Notes: generated by a model from the sequence alone, not told the origin. Shown: positions 25,971 through 34,415, counted from the stretch's first letter. The stretch: DNA of 35,451 nucleotides from Gammaproteobacteria bacterium (GCA_012728415.1 JAAYFD010000051.1:1-35451); one strand, 5' to 3'. Made by a program: numbers and translations.

Positions 25971-26019
25971 TGGCGCAGTGGACGGGACTCGAACCCGCGA
26001 CCCCCGGCGTGACAGGCCG
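25971..26019 (-). other. 3' fragment of tRNA-Asp(GTC): attachment-site copy of an integrated element
   Basis: The minus strand reads CGGCCTGTCACGCCGG (anticodon GTC at 26013-26011), then the TpsiC arm CGGGTTCGAGTCCCG, then the acceptor strand CCACTGCG and an encoded CCA at 25973-25971. This covers tRNA positions 28 to 76 (49 bases). Position 27 no longer pairs, and nothing upstream resembles a D-arm or 5' acceptor strand, so the gene is not functional here. A 3' tRNA piece cut near the anticodon stem is the expected product of a tyrosine recombinase integrating into tRNA-Asp. The intact copy is not in the window. Confidence 0.85.
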
Positions 26020-26256
26020 TGCCAGCAAAATGTTTTCAATGACTCTAAAATACTACTAATTGATTTTAATAGCAATTTTTATTGCATATTGCCTAAAACC
26101 GACGAAGTCAGTTAAGATCAATCAAAGCCATTTATCTGGTCACGGTCACCAAAATCTACGTTTTCGATGTCCGGTTTCCGGACACTTTTAACACCTAAAT
26201 TTTTACCGCAGCTTATCTCTAAAATACGGACGATGATTTTCCGCAGGGTTCTCGTC
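26020..26256. promoter_or_regulatory. A+T-rich element arm with repeats between att and the recombinase trio
   Basis: This 237-bp stretch holds several small symmetries: GCAAT-TTTT-ATTGC (26072-26085), a tandem GGTCACGGTCAC (26138-26149) and the perfect palindrome TGTCCGG-TTT-CCGGACA (26168-26184), which is followed by CTTTTAA. Position next to the crossover site and upstream of three recombination genes makes these candidates for recombinase binding sites or an autoregulatory operator. That role is inference. The trio promoter must lie here. Confidence 0.55.
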
Positions 26257-26847
26257 ATGCCACGCATAATAATCAGCTCCTCCAAAACCCAGATCGAAAT
26301 CCACCCTGCAGCTCTCGATGCTCACCTATGGGCTAGCGATCTCAAACGGCAGTTTGAGCGCACCGCTCTTCCTGCACCACTACTGTCAGCGCTAGCCAAG
26401 CAGCCTTTGCAATGCATCAATACCGACGATAAACGACTACTTCTTTTTGCTCCTTTGTGTACTGCCTTTCTTTGGCAAGGCGCACAGCCTCCGGACAAAA
26501 CACCGATCATTTGCTACACCCAAAAAGAGATATCCGAGGAAGATGTTTTCAAAACGGCCTGGGCTTCAGTCTTGGGAGAGATCTTCAATAGCTTGCATCC
26601 AACAGTACTACCTGATCTACGCGATAGCCTTTCAGAAAAACTGCCAGAACATTTGCACCGTGCTTTTTTTATGTCAAAAACCTTCAGTGACTCGCTGCTA
26701 TGCACACTCACCGGTATGGCTCGCTCTACGCTAACTGATCAGCGTAAAGCAAAAAAACCAACCTCAAAGGCTACAGTCAATTCTTCAGAAGAGCTAAGTG
26801 TTGAAAGCGTACTCCAGCAACTGCTACAACCACGTAACAAAAAGTAG
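26257..26847 (+). CDS. First gene of recombinase trio: putative helix-turn-helix accessory protein
   Basis: 196 residues from the ATG at 26257; I do not recognise the family. The N-terminal 130 residues show no motif I can name. Near residues 145-170, FSDSLLCTLTGMARSTLTDQRK looks like a helix-turn-helix (a phrase such as L-x-x-L-T-G-x-x-R-S-T-L is common in small DNA-binding domains), followed by a basic, Ser/Thr-rich tail. In-frame ATGs at 26233 and 26167 are alternatives; 26257 has a weak GCAGGG before it. It is 5 bp upstream of the 746-aa recombinase gene, so it probably acts with the recombinases as a directionality, targeting or regulatory factor. That is inference from position. Confidence 0.65.
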   Translation: MPRIIISSSKTQIEIHPAALDAHLWASDLKRQFERTALPAPLLSALAKQPLQCINTDDKRLLLFAPLCTAFLWQGAQPPDKTPIICYTQKEISEEDVFKTAWASVLGEIFNSLHPTVLPDLRDSLSEKLPEHLHRAFFMSKTFSDSLLCTLTGMARSTLTDQRKAKKPTSKATVNSSEELSVESVLQQLLQPRNKK

Positions 26848-26852
26848 GCACC

Positions 26853-29093
26853 ATGGATACCTTACCGAACAAAGCCGATTTTCTCAGTGTGCTCGCGCCC
26901 TCGGACCTCCCCGGGACCGTCCGTAAGGCTGCTCTTCACCAACTACAGCAGTTGTGTCTGCCCATTTTGCTCGATTATCAAACGCAGGGGTACTTTACTA
27001 ACTTGCCTACAGACTATCTTCAAGTCGATGACGTAGTCGAAACAAAGATCAATACACAAAGAGATGATACAGCTGAAGCATTTGCCCTACTCAAAACCGG
27101 AAAAATGCTGACGGCTTCATATTTTGCATCCGCACTCACCGCCCCCTTGGAAGAAAATTATGAGTTAGATGCAAAAAAATTCGAACAGTGGCGAGCCTTG
27201 ATCGTACTCTGCTGTTGTAGCCTGCAGCTAGCCGGAGATCACAACAACGCCATCGAATCAGCACTACGCGAAATCCGCCTAATAGCGACCGACGATAAAC
27301 ACGGCCCCGTTCTCAACCTGCTTCCAAACGCTCCACATGCTAAAAACCTAAACGAGCTGGACGATGAGCTTGGGACCATTCGTGAATTGAGCTCAAAATC
27401 CTCTCCACTACTACAAACCGGACTTGCTCGAATTGCGGTAGTCATCAGAAGTGTTGCCCGCAACCGAAAGGGCATCAGGCGTCAGCGCATTGAAACGGAT
27501 GCCAATCCCAGTGACTCAGAAAACAACTCAAGGCCATACACACCCACAGTAACGCTAGTGGAGCCAGACGACGAGCAAGACCCCACCAGCGTTGAAAGAT
27601 TAGAAAACCGTCCAACCAGCGAAGACATAGACGAGTCATCTGAAGTCACTCCCGGCTCCGTTTATCGTGTCCGGGACGGCCAGCTAAGAAGGAAAGAATT
27701 GACCTTGCAGGCTCTGCACGGCAGACGTGTTACCGAGCAAATGCTTGTACGACAAAAATCGCTGCCGTGCTCGTTTGAACAAGCGTCTGAGTGGGATATC
27801 GAGCAGCTCATCAAACATGCCTATGAAGCTCAAGGTGCTGACTGGCAAGTTGCAAACTGGATATTGCTCTCTCTACTTACCGGTCGTAATTTCGCTTGGC
27901 TTGCACAGCAATTAATTTCTTTGGATGTCCGTCAGAACACGCCTTTTTTCTGGTTTGAGCACCAAGTACCCGCAGGAGTCCAGGCTAGTTTTTTAGAGTC
28001 TGTGCTTCCCCCTGTTATCGAAACGTTACACCTTCCTTTGCCCAGCCACATGCTCAAGTGGGTAGAGTCAACCCACTCCAATTCACCTCCTACTGCCGAA
28101 GATCTTCGTGCATGGCTAGCCAAAATCAATCAAACAAAAAGTACGCGCCTAACCATTGGCCGGATCAGTCGCTACCTAGAACACTGGATGGTGAACCAGG
28201 GAGTAGATCAAGCTGTTATATCTTTGATCAGGGGGCAGTCACATAAAGAGCGCCCAGCCTTAGCTTACATGCACCAAAACCGTGAAAGCGTTTTTAATCA
28301 TTACAGTCACTTCGTCAACTCGATTTATCAAACAGTCAATCTCAGTGCAAATTTGCCCACTTTTAAAGGGGCTCCTATAGCACTGGGAAGCAGGCTGCAT
28401 TTTTCTGAAAAAATACTTGGGAATTTTTTTGATTTGCTGGCTTCTCCCCTTGCTGACATCAGCGATCCGGTCCGCTTCCACAACCACTACGTGATCTACA
28501 CTTGGAACCTGATAAGTTTTTCTACGGGGCATCGAGACGTAAACGCACCCCTGGGTCTTTACGGGGACTTTAATCCCTATCAAAAAACTTGGTGGATCAG
28601 CGATAAAGAACGGCGGCATAACCTGGCAGCACGGACACTTGTCATTCCGCCTACGGCCATACAGCAAGCAAAGCTATATAAAGAGCACCTGAAAAATATT
28701 GCTAGCCTTTACCGCTTAACTGCGCCAAACATAGCTGAGCACTGTGAAGAGCAAGTTCTAAAAAGCAATGCAAACATGCTTTTTTTCTTGGAAGAACAGG
28801 ATGGTAACCTCAAGCCCATTGACCTGACATCAGGCCGAATCAGCTCTTTCTTGGAAAATCGTCTGCCCTGGGCAAAAAACTGGGCAAGACACCATCTGCG
28901 TACAGAACTTAGCTTGCGATCAGTAAACCCTGAGGTTATCGACGGCTGGATGGGTCACGAAGAGCTCGGCGAAGAAGCGCTAGGCCCTTTTAGCATACTG
29001 AGCATCTGTGACTTTCAGGAACTCGCAAACAAGATCGAAGAAATCCTAACCCACTACCAGATTGAGGCGCTTCCTGGATGGAAAACCCGCTGA
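26853..29093 (+). CDS. Second gene of recombinase trio: large tyrosine-recombinase-like protein without the usual Tyr
   Basis: 746 residues. The C-terminal quarter resembles a tyrosine recombinase catalytic domain: box I STGHRDVN with Arg561, box II RHHLRTELS with His680 and Arg683, and WMGHEELGEEALGPFS with His702. Where the nucleophilic Tyr would be expected, 9-12 residues after Gly-His, there is Phe713 in GPFS; the only later Tyr is Tyr735, probably too far. A Lys candidate is in ISDKERRHN. The N-terminal 550 residues are unassigned, with a charged low-complexity stretch (about 205-265). It could be a catalytically inactive partner or use another residue. It overlaps the next gene by 16 bases and follows the first by 5 bp. 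Confidence 0.75.
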   Translation: MDTLPNKADFLSVLAPSDLPGTVRKAALHQLQQLCLPILLDYQTQGYFTNLPTDYLQVDDVVETKINTQRDDTAEAFALLKTGKMLTASYFASALTAPLEENYELDAKKFEQWRALIVLCCCSLQLAGDHNNAIESALREIRLIATDDKHGPVLNLLPNAPHAKNLNELDDELGTIRELSSKSSPLLQTGLARIAVVIRSVARNRKGIRRQRIETDANPSDSENNSRPYTPTVTLVEPDDEQDPTSVERLENRPTSEDIDESSEVTPGSVYRVRDGQLRRKELTLQALHGRRVTEQMLVRQKSLPCSFEQASEWDIEQLIKHAYEAQGADWQVANWILLSLLTGRNFAWLAQQLISLDVRQNTPFFWFEHQVPAGVQASFLESVLPPVIETLHLPLPSHMLKWVESTHSNSPPTAEDLRAWLAKINQTKSTRLTIGRISRYLEHWMVNQGVDQAVISLIRGQSHKERPALAYMHQNRESVFNHYSHFVNSIYQTVNLSANLPTFKGAPIALGSRLHFSEKILGNFFDLLASPLADISDPVRFHNHYVIYTWNLISFSTGHRDVNAPLGLYGDFNPYQKTWWISDKERRHNLAARTLVIPPTAIQQAKLYKEHLKNIASLYRLTAPNIAEHCEEQVLKSNANMLFFLEEQDGNLKPIDLTSGRISSFLENRLPWAKNWARHHLRTELSLRSVNPEVIDGWMGHEELGEEALGPFSILSICDFQELANKIEEILTHYQIEALPGWKTR

Positions 29094-32000
29094 TTTTCAC
29101 GCCCAACAAGTTAAACCTGCCTGCAAAAACTGGTAGAGACACCCGTACACAAAAACGGGCAAAAAATGACGAGCTAATCATCCGTAAAGCTTTGGCTATC
29201 CTGGAAAGCATCGTGCCCGGAATCTTACTGCCTATTCCTGATGCCGAACACTTCAACCAGCGCTGGCCCGAAGTAGATCAAAAGCTTAGAACCGAGCTTC
29301 CTAATACAGCTGCATACCGAAAAGCTTATGCCTGGATTTGCAAGCAACTTGCTTTCGGCAACCAAAAGGGCCTGTGGTCCATCGAAGTACCACCCCCCTA
29401 CATCACGCTGCGCGCCAAGCGCCCGACAAGAAGTTTACGCCGACATATACAAGCAACTAGAGTGGCACAAGCACACGCCACTTGGCTCAAAAACCTTACA
29501 CAAACCACATCACCCAAACGCTTACTGGAGCGTATCCTAATCAGTGCAATCATGCACGGAGGTCTCAACCGTGCAAAGCTTTGGCCTGAACTGCTCAATA
29601 CTCTCCAGCAGGCCTACCCACTGCACGGTAACGTATCCGTCTGCTGGTTAACGCTGCAGCTGCCTCCAGATAGTGACTTTGCCAGCAATGTGCATGAGTT
29701 GGACAAAGATACGGGAGAAAAAATCGCCACCTCTCAGGTTAACTTTTTCCCTGACCCCATCACCCTAGGATTGATTAAACAGTATCTGGATATCCGTCCG
29801 GAACAGAGTGAAAAAATCATCACCTTCAAGTTGGCAGATTGCATAAAACTGATAAACACAAAGCTGGAAACAAGGTTTAATCAAAGCGAACTGGCTTGGG
29901 GAGGCATCACTGTTGCGGAGGTTCTACTTGACGTAGCGTTACCCCAAACGTTTGTAGAATATGCTACTGGGCGCATTCCCAGCAGCAGCCTACCTTTGCA
30001 CTACTGGGAACGATTGATACAGCCTGCTCTTGTTTCTTGCAGTGAAAATCACTATGAGCATTTCAATCGTTTTCCTGCATTGGCCTTTAGCTCGAGAAAA
30101 ACCACTGAGCGTCCGCTCCTTAACTCCAACCTGTTACACACATTAAGTGAAACGCTCAAAGATGATCGTGTTGCCAACAAGTCTAAAGCCCAACGCATAC
30201 GAGAGCTGGTTGCGCTGGTCAATATGTGTCAAGAACCAGCAGAGCAAGTACTGATCAACTGGATTATTAGCCACTTGCAAGATCGTGGAAATGCAGTTTC
30301 AACGGCACGGCGCTATGTAGCCAGTATAGCTGCAGAGTGGCTCATCGCAACCGACAAACAAGATATTAAAAGCTTTGGGCAAGAAGATTTTTTTGAGCTA
30401 TATACGCATATCCTGAATCGTCCTCTGAGCCAAAAGGAGCTTCACTATCGAGCAGCACGACTAGAAGACATGCACCACTTTGGCGTACAGACAGCAGGCT
30501 TTCCACCACTTCCCGAGCCACTTTTACAAGAAGGCTCCTCAACCGTTATACCTCACGTTAGCGCTGCCATTGTGGATGAGCCACTGTTTGCTGCACTTTG
30601 CAATCACTTTGCTTGCTTTGAAGACCTTCACCCTAGCTATATAGCCACGCTTCAAGGCTTTCTGATCATCGCATACCGCACGGGTATGCGACCGGGAGAA
30701 ATTGCAAAGCTGCGTCTATGTGACATCGAACCTTCCCCTACAGCCTGGATTTTTGTACGTGCCAATCGACATGGCGGTAACAAAACAGCAGCGGCTCTAC
30801 GGAAAATCCCTCTTTTCCCACTTTTAACAGAGACCGAAAAAGGCTTTATTGCCGACTTCATTCAGCACAAGCGCATGAACAGCAGCGCCACAGACCTTCT
30901 CTTTCATGAAGCTGGAAACCCTCTTGAGCGCATCGACACAAAGGCTCTATCCATAGCAGTTCGAAAAGTGCTCTATGACCTTACAGGTGGACTCCACTAC
31001 ACACAGTACCACTTGCGCCACAGCGCCCTATCCAGGCTGCAGCTTTTACTACACCACGATTTGCTATCGTTCCCTCCAGAGCTTGACAGTCTTTTGCCTT
31101 ACTCGCAGGAGCAAAGACAACAACTTCTTATCCAGATCTGCGGAAAAAACAGACTTCGGGATCGTTACTGGTGCTTGGCTGCCCTAGCTGGGCACAGCAC
31201 ACCCGCCATCACCCTAAGCACTTACCTGCATTTCACAGACGCAATTCTCGGACTCTATCTAAAGCGCAACTCTTTACCCTTGAGCAAAAGTCAGGCTTCG
31301 GTTTTATTGGATATACGTCCTAACCGCATCAAAAACATGCGTCAAGCCGGTGATAAAATCACACCTGCTCACCTATCCGAACACTTGCTCAAGAAGATCA
31401 AAAAATATCTTAACAAGCCGCAAAAGCGGCAGACAGCACAAACCACAACAGACGTAGAGCGAGCAACGCTTTACATTAAGTACACTCCATACGAAAAAGC
31501 ACTGGCTGTACTAGAAAAAATCCAAGCAGGCTATGACATTCGTGAAACCGTTTACTTCTATAACATCACCGAAAAAGAAGTAAAAAACTGGAAAAGAAGC
31601 GCTGAAGCCTTACGTAGTTTAAGTACCAAACAAGGCGCTTCACGACTGTTTCCGAAAAGCAGGATTCATCAACTCTTACCTGCTCCCCCTGTAGATACTT
31701 CAGAAAAAAAAGACCTGGCTTTCGCATTCCAACGTTGCCGTAACCTGATGACAAAAAACGCTGACGCTCAAGCTTTGGCTGAGCTTTGCTGGGCTATTCA
31801 GCACACACTTACCAACGTGAACAGCTCCCACTCCGGAATCAACTTTGATTCAGCCGAAACGCTCAAGCGCTATATGGAATTGGTAGCTCAAATCATTGCT
31901 TGGCCACGCTGGCACTTGGAGCTCAAGTCAACAGATTGTGCGGCTTTGAATATGTGGCGTATAAACCCACTTAAAGTGGTTCACAAGCCCATGAAGCAAC

Positions 32001-32308
32001 AAGGACGCTTTTTGCATGGCGTCGGTACTTTGAGACTACGACACCCTGAGGAAAAACAACGTACTGAAGAAGGAAAGAAAGGCTATTCATCTTCGACTTT
32101 ACTGACTTTGTTTCATCGCTTGGCAATCGTCCTGTTCACTCCTGAACAAATCAGTGCTTGGGAAAATAATTCAGACGAAAACCTTGAAGATCTCGGCAAC
32201 CACTTTGCCGGAAGCAAAGATACAGAAACAACAGACTTGGGGTTAGATGCTGATAATTTTTCTGATGTCCGTCCTGCAACAGACAACAAGGCGATCAATC
32301 AAGACTAA
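29078..32308 (+). CDS. Third gene of recombinase trio: very large tyrosine recombinase
   Basis: 1076 residues, about three times a standard integrase. A full catalytic core is in the middle: TGMRPGE with Arg538, a Lys candidate in GGNKTAAALRKIP, QYHLRHSAL with Arg647 (box II His replaced by Tyr644, a known variation), AGHSTPAI with His706, and the nucleophile Tyr716 in LSTYLHF. About 130 residues before Arg538 lies a SAM-like core-binding region. The 360 residues after Tyr716 are unusual and include two possible helix-turn-helix units (ASVLLDIRPNRIKNMRQAG; YNITEKEVKNWKRSAEAL) and an acidic tail. Overlap of 16 bases with the second gene implies coupled translation. It is probably the catalytic subunit of the module. 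Confidence 0.82.
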   Translation: MENPLIFTPNKLNLPAKTGRDTRTQKRAKNDELIIRKALAILESIVPGILLPIPDAEHFNQRWPEVDQKLRTELPNTAAYRKAYAWICKQLAFGNQKGLWSIEVPPPYITLRAKRPTRSLRRHIQATRVAQAHATWLKNLTQTTSPKRLLERILISAIMHGGLNRAKLWPELLNTLQQAYPLHGNVSVCWLTLQLPPDSDFASNVHELDKDTGEKIATSQVNFFPDPITLGLIKQYLDIRPEQSEKIITFKLADCIKLINTKLETRFNQSELAWGGITVAEVLLDVALPQTFVEYATGRIPSSSLPLHYWERLIQPALVSCSENHYEHFNRFPALAFSSRKTTERPLLNSNLLHTLSETLKDDRVANKSKAQRIRELVALVNMCQEPAEQVLINWIISHLQDRGNAVSTARRYVASIAAEWLIATDKQDIKSFGQEDFFELYTHILNRPLSQKELHYRAARLEDMHHFGVQTAGFPPLPEPLLQEGSSTVIPHVSAAIVDEPLFAALCNHFACFEDLHPSYIATLQGFLIIAYRTGMRPGEIAKLRLCDIEPSPTAWIFVRANRHGGNKTAAALRKIPLFPLLTETEKGFIADFIQHKRMNSSATDLLFHEAGNPLERIDTKALSIAVRKVLYDLTGGLHYTQYHLRHSALSRLQLLLHHDLLSFPPELDSLLPYSQEQRQQLLIQICGKNRLRDRYWCLAALAGHSTPAITLSTYLHFTDAILGLYLKRNSLPLSKSQASVLLDIRPNRIKNMRQAGDKITPAHLSEHLLKKIKKYLNKPQKRQTAQTTTDVERATLYIKYTPYEKALAVLEKIQAGYDIRETVYFYNITEKEVKNWKRSAEALRSLSTKQGASRLFPKSRIHQLLPAPPVDTSEKKDLAFAFQRCRNLMTKNADAQALAELCWAIQHTLTNVNSSHSGINFDSAETLKRYMELVAQIIAWPRWHLELKSTDCAALNMWRINPLKVVHKPMKQQGRFLHGVGTLRLRHPEEKQRTEEGKKGYSSSTLLTLFHRLAIVLFTPEQISAWENNSDENLEDLGNHFAGSKDTETTDLGLDADNFSDVRPATDNKAINQD

Positions 32309-32316
32309 AATTTCCT

Positions 32317-32337
32317 GCGGCTGGATTACCCAGCCGC
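32317..32337. terminator. Hairpin between convergent trio and HD-protein genes
   Basis: GCGGCTGG (32317-32324) and CCAGCCGC (32330-32337) form a perfect 8-bp stem with a 5-base loop, nine bases after the trio's last stop and 22 bases before the end of the HD gene. On the plus strand the flank is A-rich rather than T-rich; on the minus strand AGGAAATTTTAG follows. A bidirectional terminator is likely. Confidence 0.6.
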
Positions 32338-32359
32338 AAAACATAGCCTCAATACACTG

Positions 32360-33229
32360 CTAAAACAGCGGGGAGTCAAGCCGCTTATACAGCCGGCCAT
32401 CTTGCGGAGAGCTTGCGTACCAAAAGTAATCTGGGATCCCAGCAAAAGCATCGCGCTGAACTTCAGCAGCAGCCGACATACGGTCACACAACCGGACGAT
32501 CTCAGACACCTGATACGGGTCATGCTGATATGACTTTCTTGGTGACAAGCAAGCTGTCAAAGCCTCAAACAACTGCGGTGATTGCTGGCGCAGCTTCTGC
32601 AATGGGCTCGCCAGCAAAATCAGACTGTAGGATTCGTGCTGACCACCCAGCCCTTGCTCCTCGTTATAAAACATCCAGGTCTTTCCCAAGTCGTGAAACA
32701 ACCCACCCAAAAATGCAACCCAGGCTGCCCTGCGCCCCATGTGCAGCTGGGTACACATCATGGCCGCACACATCGCCACCTGGCAGCTATGTGCCAGCAA
32801 GCCGCCCTGCTGGTTATGGTGGTAGCTACGGCTGGCACTGGCAGTACAGAACAGCAACATGATTTGGTCGTCACTTAACACGTCCAGCAAAAACGCTTGT
32901 AGCGCAGAGTCTTCCATATACGCCAACATGCTCCAGATATTTAACAGAAAAACGTGATTTTCTGGCTTCACCCATGCCATCTGCTGCTCAGGCAAGTTCT
33001 TTTGAATACCAGGCGGCAAACCACGCAGGTTATACACCTTCCAAGCCCCCTCCGCCGACACCAAGCTACCCAAAACCCATTGACCGCCTGGCTGGCAGTT
33101 GTTCAGCGGCAGAAAATCCAGCTGCACACACAACCCGGTTTCAAGACTGCTGATAGACCAGAGGTTGCTATCGGTCAGACGTTCAGCCCACAAAAGCTGA
33201 TCTTGGGCCCACTGCTTTACAGGAAACAT
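32360..33229 (-). CDS. HD-domain protein, MobH/TraI_2 relaxase-like fragment
   Basis: 289 residues. An HD-type metal site is visible: HHNQQGGLLAHSCQVA (His147), FLGGLFHDLGKTW (His179-Asp180), GGQHESYS (His198) and VRLCDRMSAA (Asp249). The pattern H...G-G-L-L-x-H-S...HD-L-G-K is that of the N-terminal HD part of MobH-type relaxases (TraI_2) and also of YhaM-like exoribonucleases. It is much shorter than a full relaxase and there is no other conjugation gene in the window, so it may be a stand-alone nuclease or phosphohydrolase. The first 130 residues are unassigned. Its start overlaps the integrase end by 13 bases, so it is the third gene of the alpA-int operon. Confidence 0.72.
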   Translation of the reverse strand: MFPVKQWAQDQLLWAERLTDSNLWSISSLETGLCVQLDFLPLNNCQPGGQWVLGSLVSAEGAWKVYNLRGLPPGIQKNLPEQQMAWVKPENHVFLLNIWSMLAYMEDSALQAFLLDVLSDDQIMLLFCTASASRSYHHNQQGGLLAHSCQVAMCAAMMCTQLHMGRRAAWVAFLGGLFHDLGKTWMFYNEEQGLGGQHESYSLILLASPLQKLRQQSPQLFEALTACLSPRKSYQHDPYQVSEIVRLCDRMSAAAEVQRDAFAGIPDYFWYASSPQDGRLYKRLDSPLF

Positions 33230-34404
33230 GACTCGTCCTCCATAGCTACCTCTTCTTCCAGCAGCTGCTCAAAAGCCCTACCGTCTTCTCGCATCAAATT
33301 GGGAATGTAACGAGAATAAACACGAAACAGCATGCTGGTATTGGAGTGCCCCAACTGACGAGCAATCCACTCCGGATTTTCGCCGGCTGCCAGCCACAGA
33401 GTTGCTGCAGTATGACGCGACTGATAAGGGTTACGTTTTTCCAGCCCCAAATACTCCAATAGCGGATACCACACCCGGTTGGTGACGTTACGGTGATTCA
33501 AAGGTTCGCCGTTACGGGCACAGAAAACAAACTTGCTCTTTTTACCCGTCAGTTTCCACTGCTCAACCAGGGCATCATGCACCTGCTGCGACATCAGCAG
33601 AGTCCGGTACGAGCTGGCTGTTTTGCACTTCTCAATTTTGCCCCGCACCAGAGACTGGCGTACATGGATCTGCTTGTTGGCAAAATCCACTGTCTCCCAC
33701 TCCAAGCCGTCAATTTCTCCAGTGCGCAGCCCGGTAAAGAAGCGAACGGTATAGTACGGTTTGAAGTCATCCCGGACGCCACCAATGATTTTCATTACTT
33801 CCTGCAGTGAAAAAGGCTGCACTTCAGCCCTTGGCATTGGTAGAGCCTTGATATTTCGCCACGGCGTTTCATAACCGAAACGGTCCGCCGCCTCGTTCAG
33901 AATCATGCGCAAAGCCGTCATGATATGGTTGATCCTGGATGGCGAAAGGCGTTTTCCACTTTCCTTGTCCGGAGCACAGAGCGCTCCCCTAAAGGCCATA
34001 ATGTCAGCTTTGACAATGGCACCAATCGGGCGACGTTGAAAAGCCGGAATCAGGTGCACTTTCAAAATGCCATCAATGGTTTCGACATGGCTCTCACGCC
34101 ACTCGTAGCGCTTCTCCTCAAACCAGGCCAAAGCAAATACCTCAAAGCTCATATCCCCATGAACTGCATTTTGCTGCTCCATGACATCGAGCTGACGAAA
34201 GTGCTCTGCCTTGGGGCTATCAGGGAAATGTTTTCCGTAATCAAAAACTCCAGCCTTTATCTCACGCTCAATCTGCAGTAAAGCCTTGTTAAGGACCTTT
34301 CGATTAGCTGGAGTGTCGGCCAGTTTGGTCTGCTCGCGGCACCTTACGCTCCGGTACCGAAAATCGATGTAGAGTCGGCCATCACGCACATTCACAACAC
34401 CCAT
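33217..34404 (-). CDS. int: Tyrosine integrase with arm-type binding N-terminus
   Basis: 395 residues, standard for phage and genomic-island integrases. The N-terminal 60 residues (MGVVNVRDGRLYIDFRYR) are an arm-binding domain of the DUF3596 type. The core-binding domain is about 85-185. Catalytic residues: Arg227 (TGLRTGE), Lys261 (KTASSYR), Arg330 (PYQSRHTAAT, Tyr327 in the box II His place), His353 (LGHSNTS) and nucleophile Tyr363 (RVYSRYI). AAAGGAGG stands five bases before the ATG, a very strong ribosome binding site. The excisionase-like gene ends 11 bp upstream and the HD gene overlaps downstream. Confidence 0.93.
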   Translation of the reverse strand: MGVVNVRDGRLYIDFRYRSVRCREQTKLADTPANRKVLNKALLQIEREIKAGVFDYGKHFPDSPKAEHFRQLDVMEQQNAVHGDMSFEVFALAWFEEKRYEWRESHVETIDGILKVHLIPAFQRRPIGAIVKADIMAFRGALCAPDKESGKRLSPSRINHIMTALRMILNEAADRFGYETPWRNIKALPMPRAEVQPFSLQEVMKIIGGVRDDFKPYYTVRFFTGLRTGEIDGLEWETVDFANKQIHVRQSLVRGKIEKCKTASSYRTLLMSQQVHDALVEQWKLTGKKSKFVFCARNGEPLNHRNVTNRVWYPLLEYLGLEKRNPYQSRHTAATLWLAAGENPEWIARQLGHSNTSMLFRVYSRYIPNLMREDGRAFEQLLEEEVAMEDESCFL

Positions 34405-34415
34405 GACAGCCTCCT

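Noticed and set aside
25971-26019. Functional tRNA-Asp gene
   Set aside because: The 5' acceptor strand, D-arm and position 27 pairing are absent; only positions 28-76 are present.
25804-26115. 103-codon plus-strand frame across the tRNA-Asp fragment
   Set aside because: It translates the antisense of the tRNA piece and its terminator, so coding is implausible.
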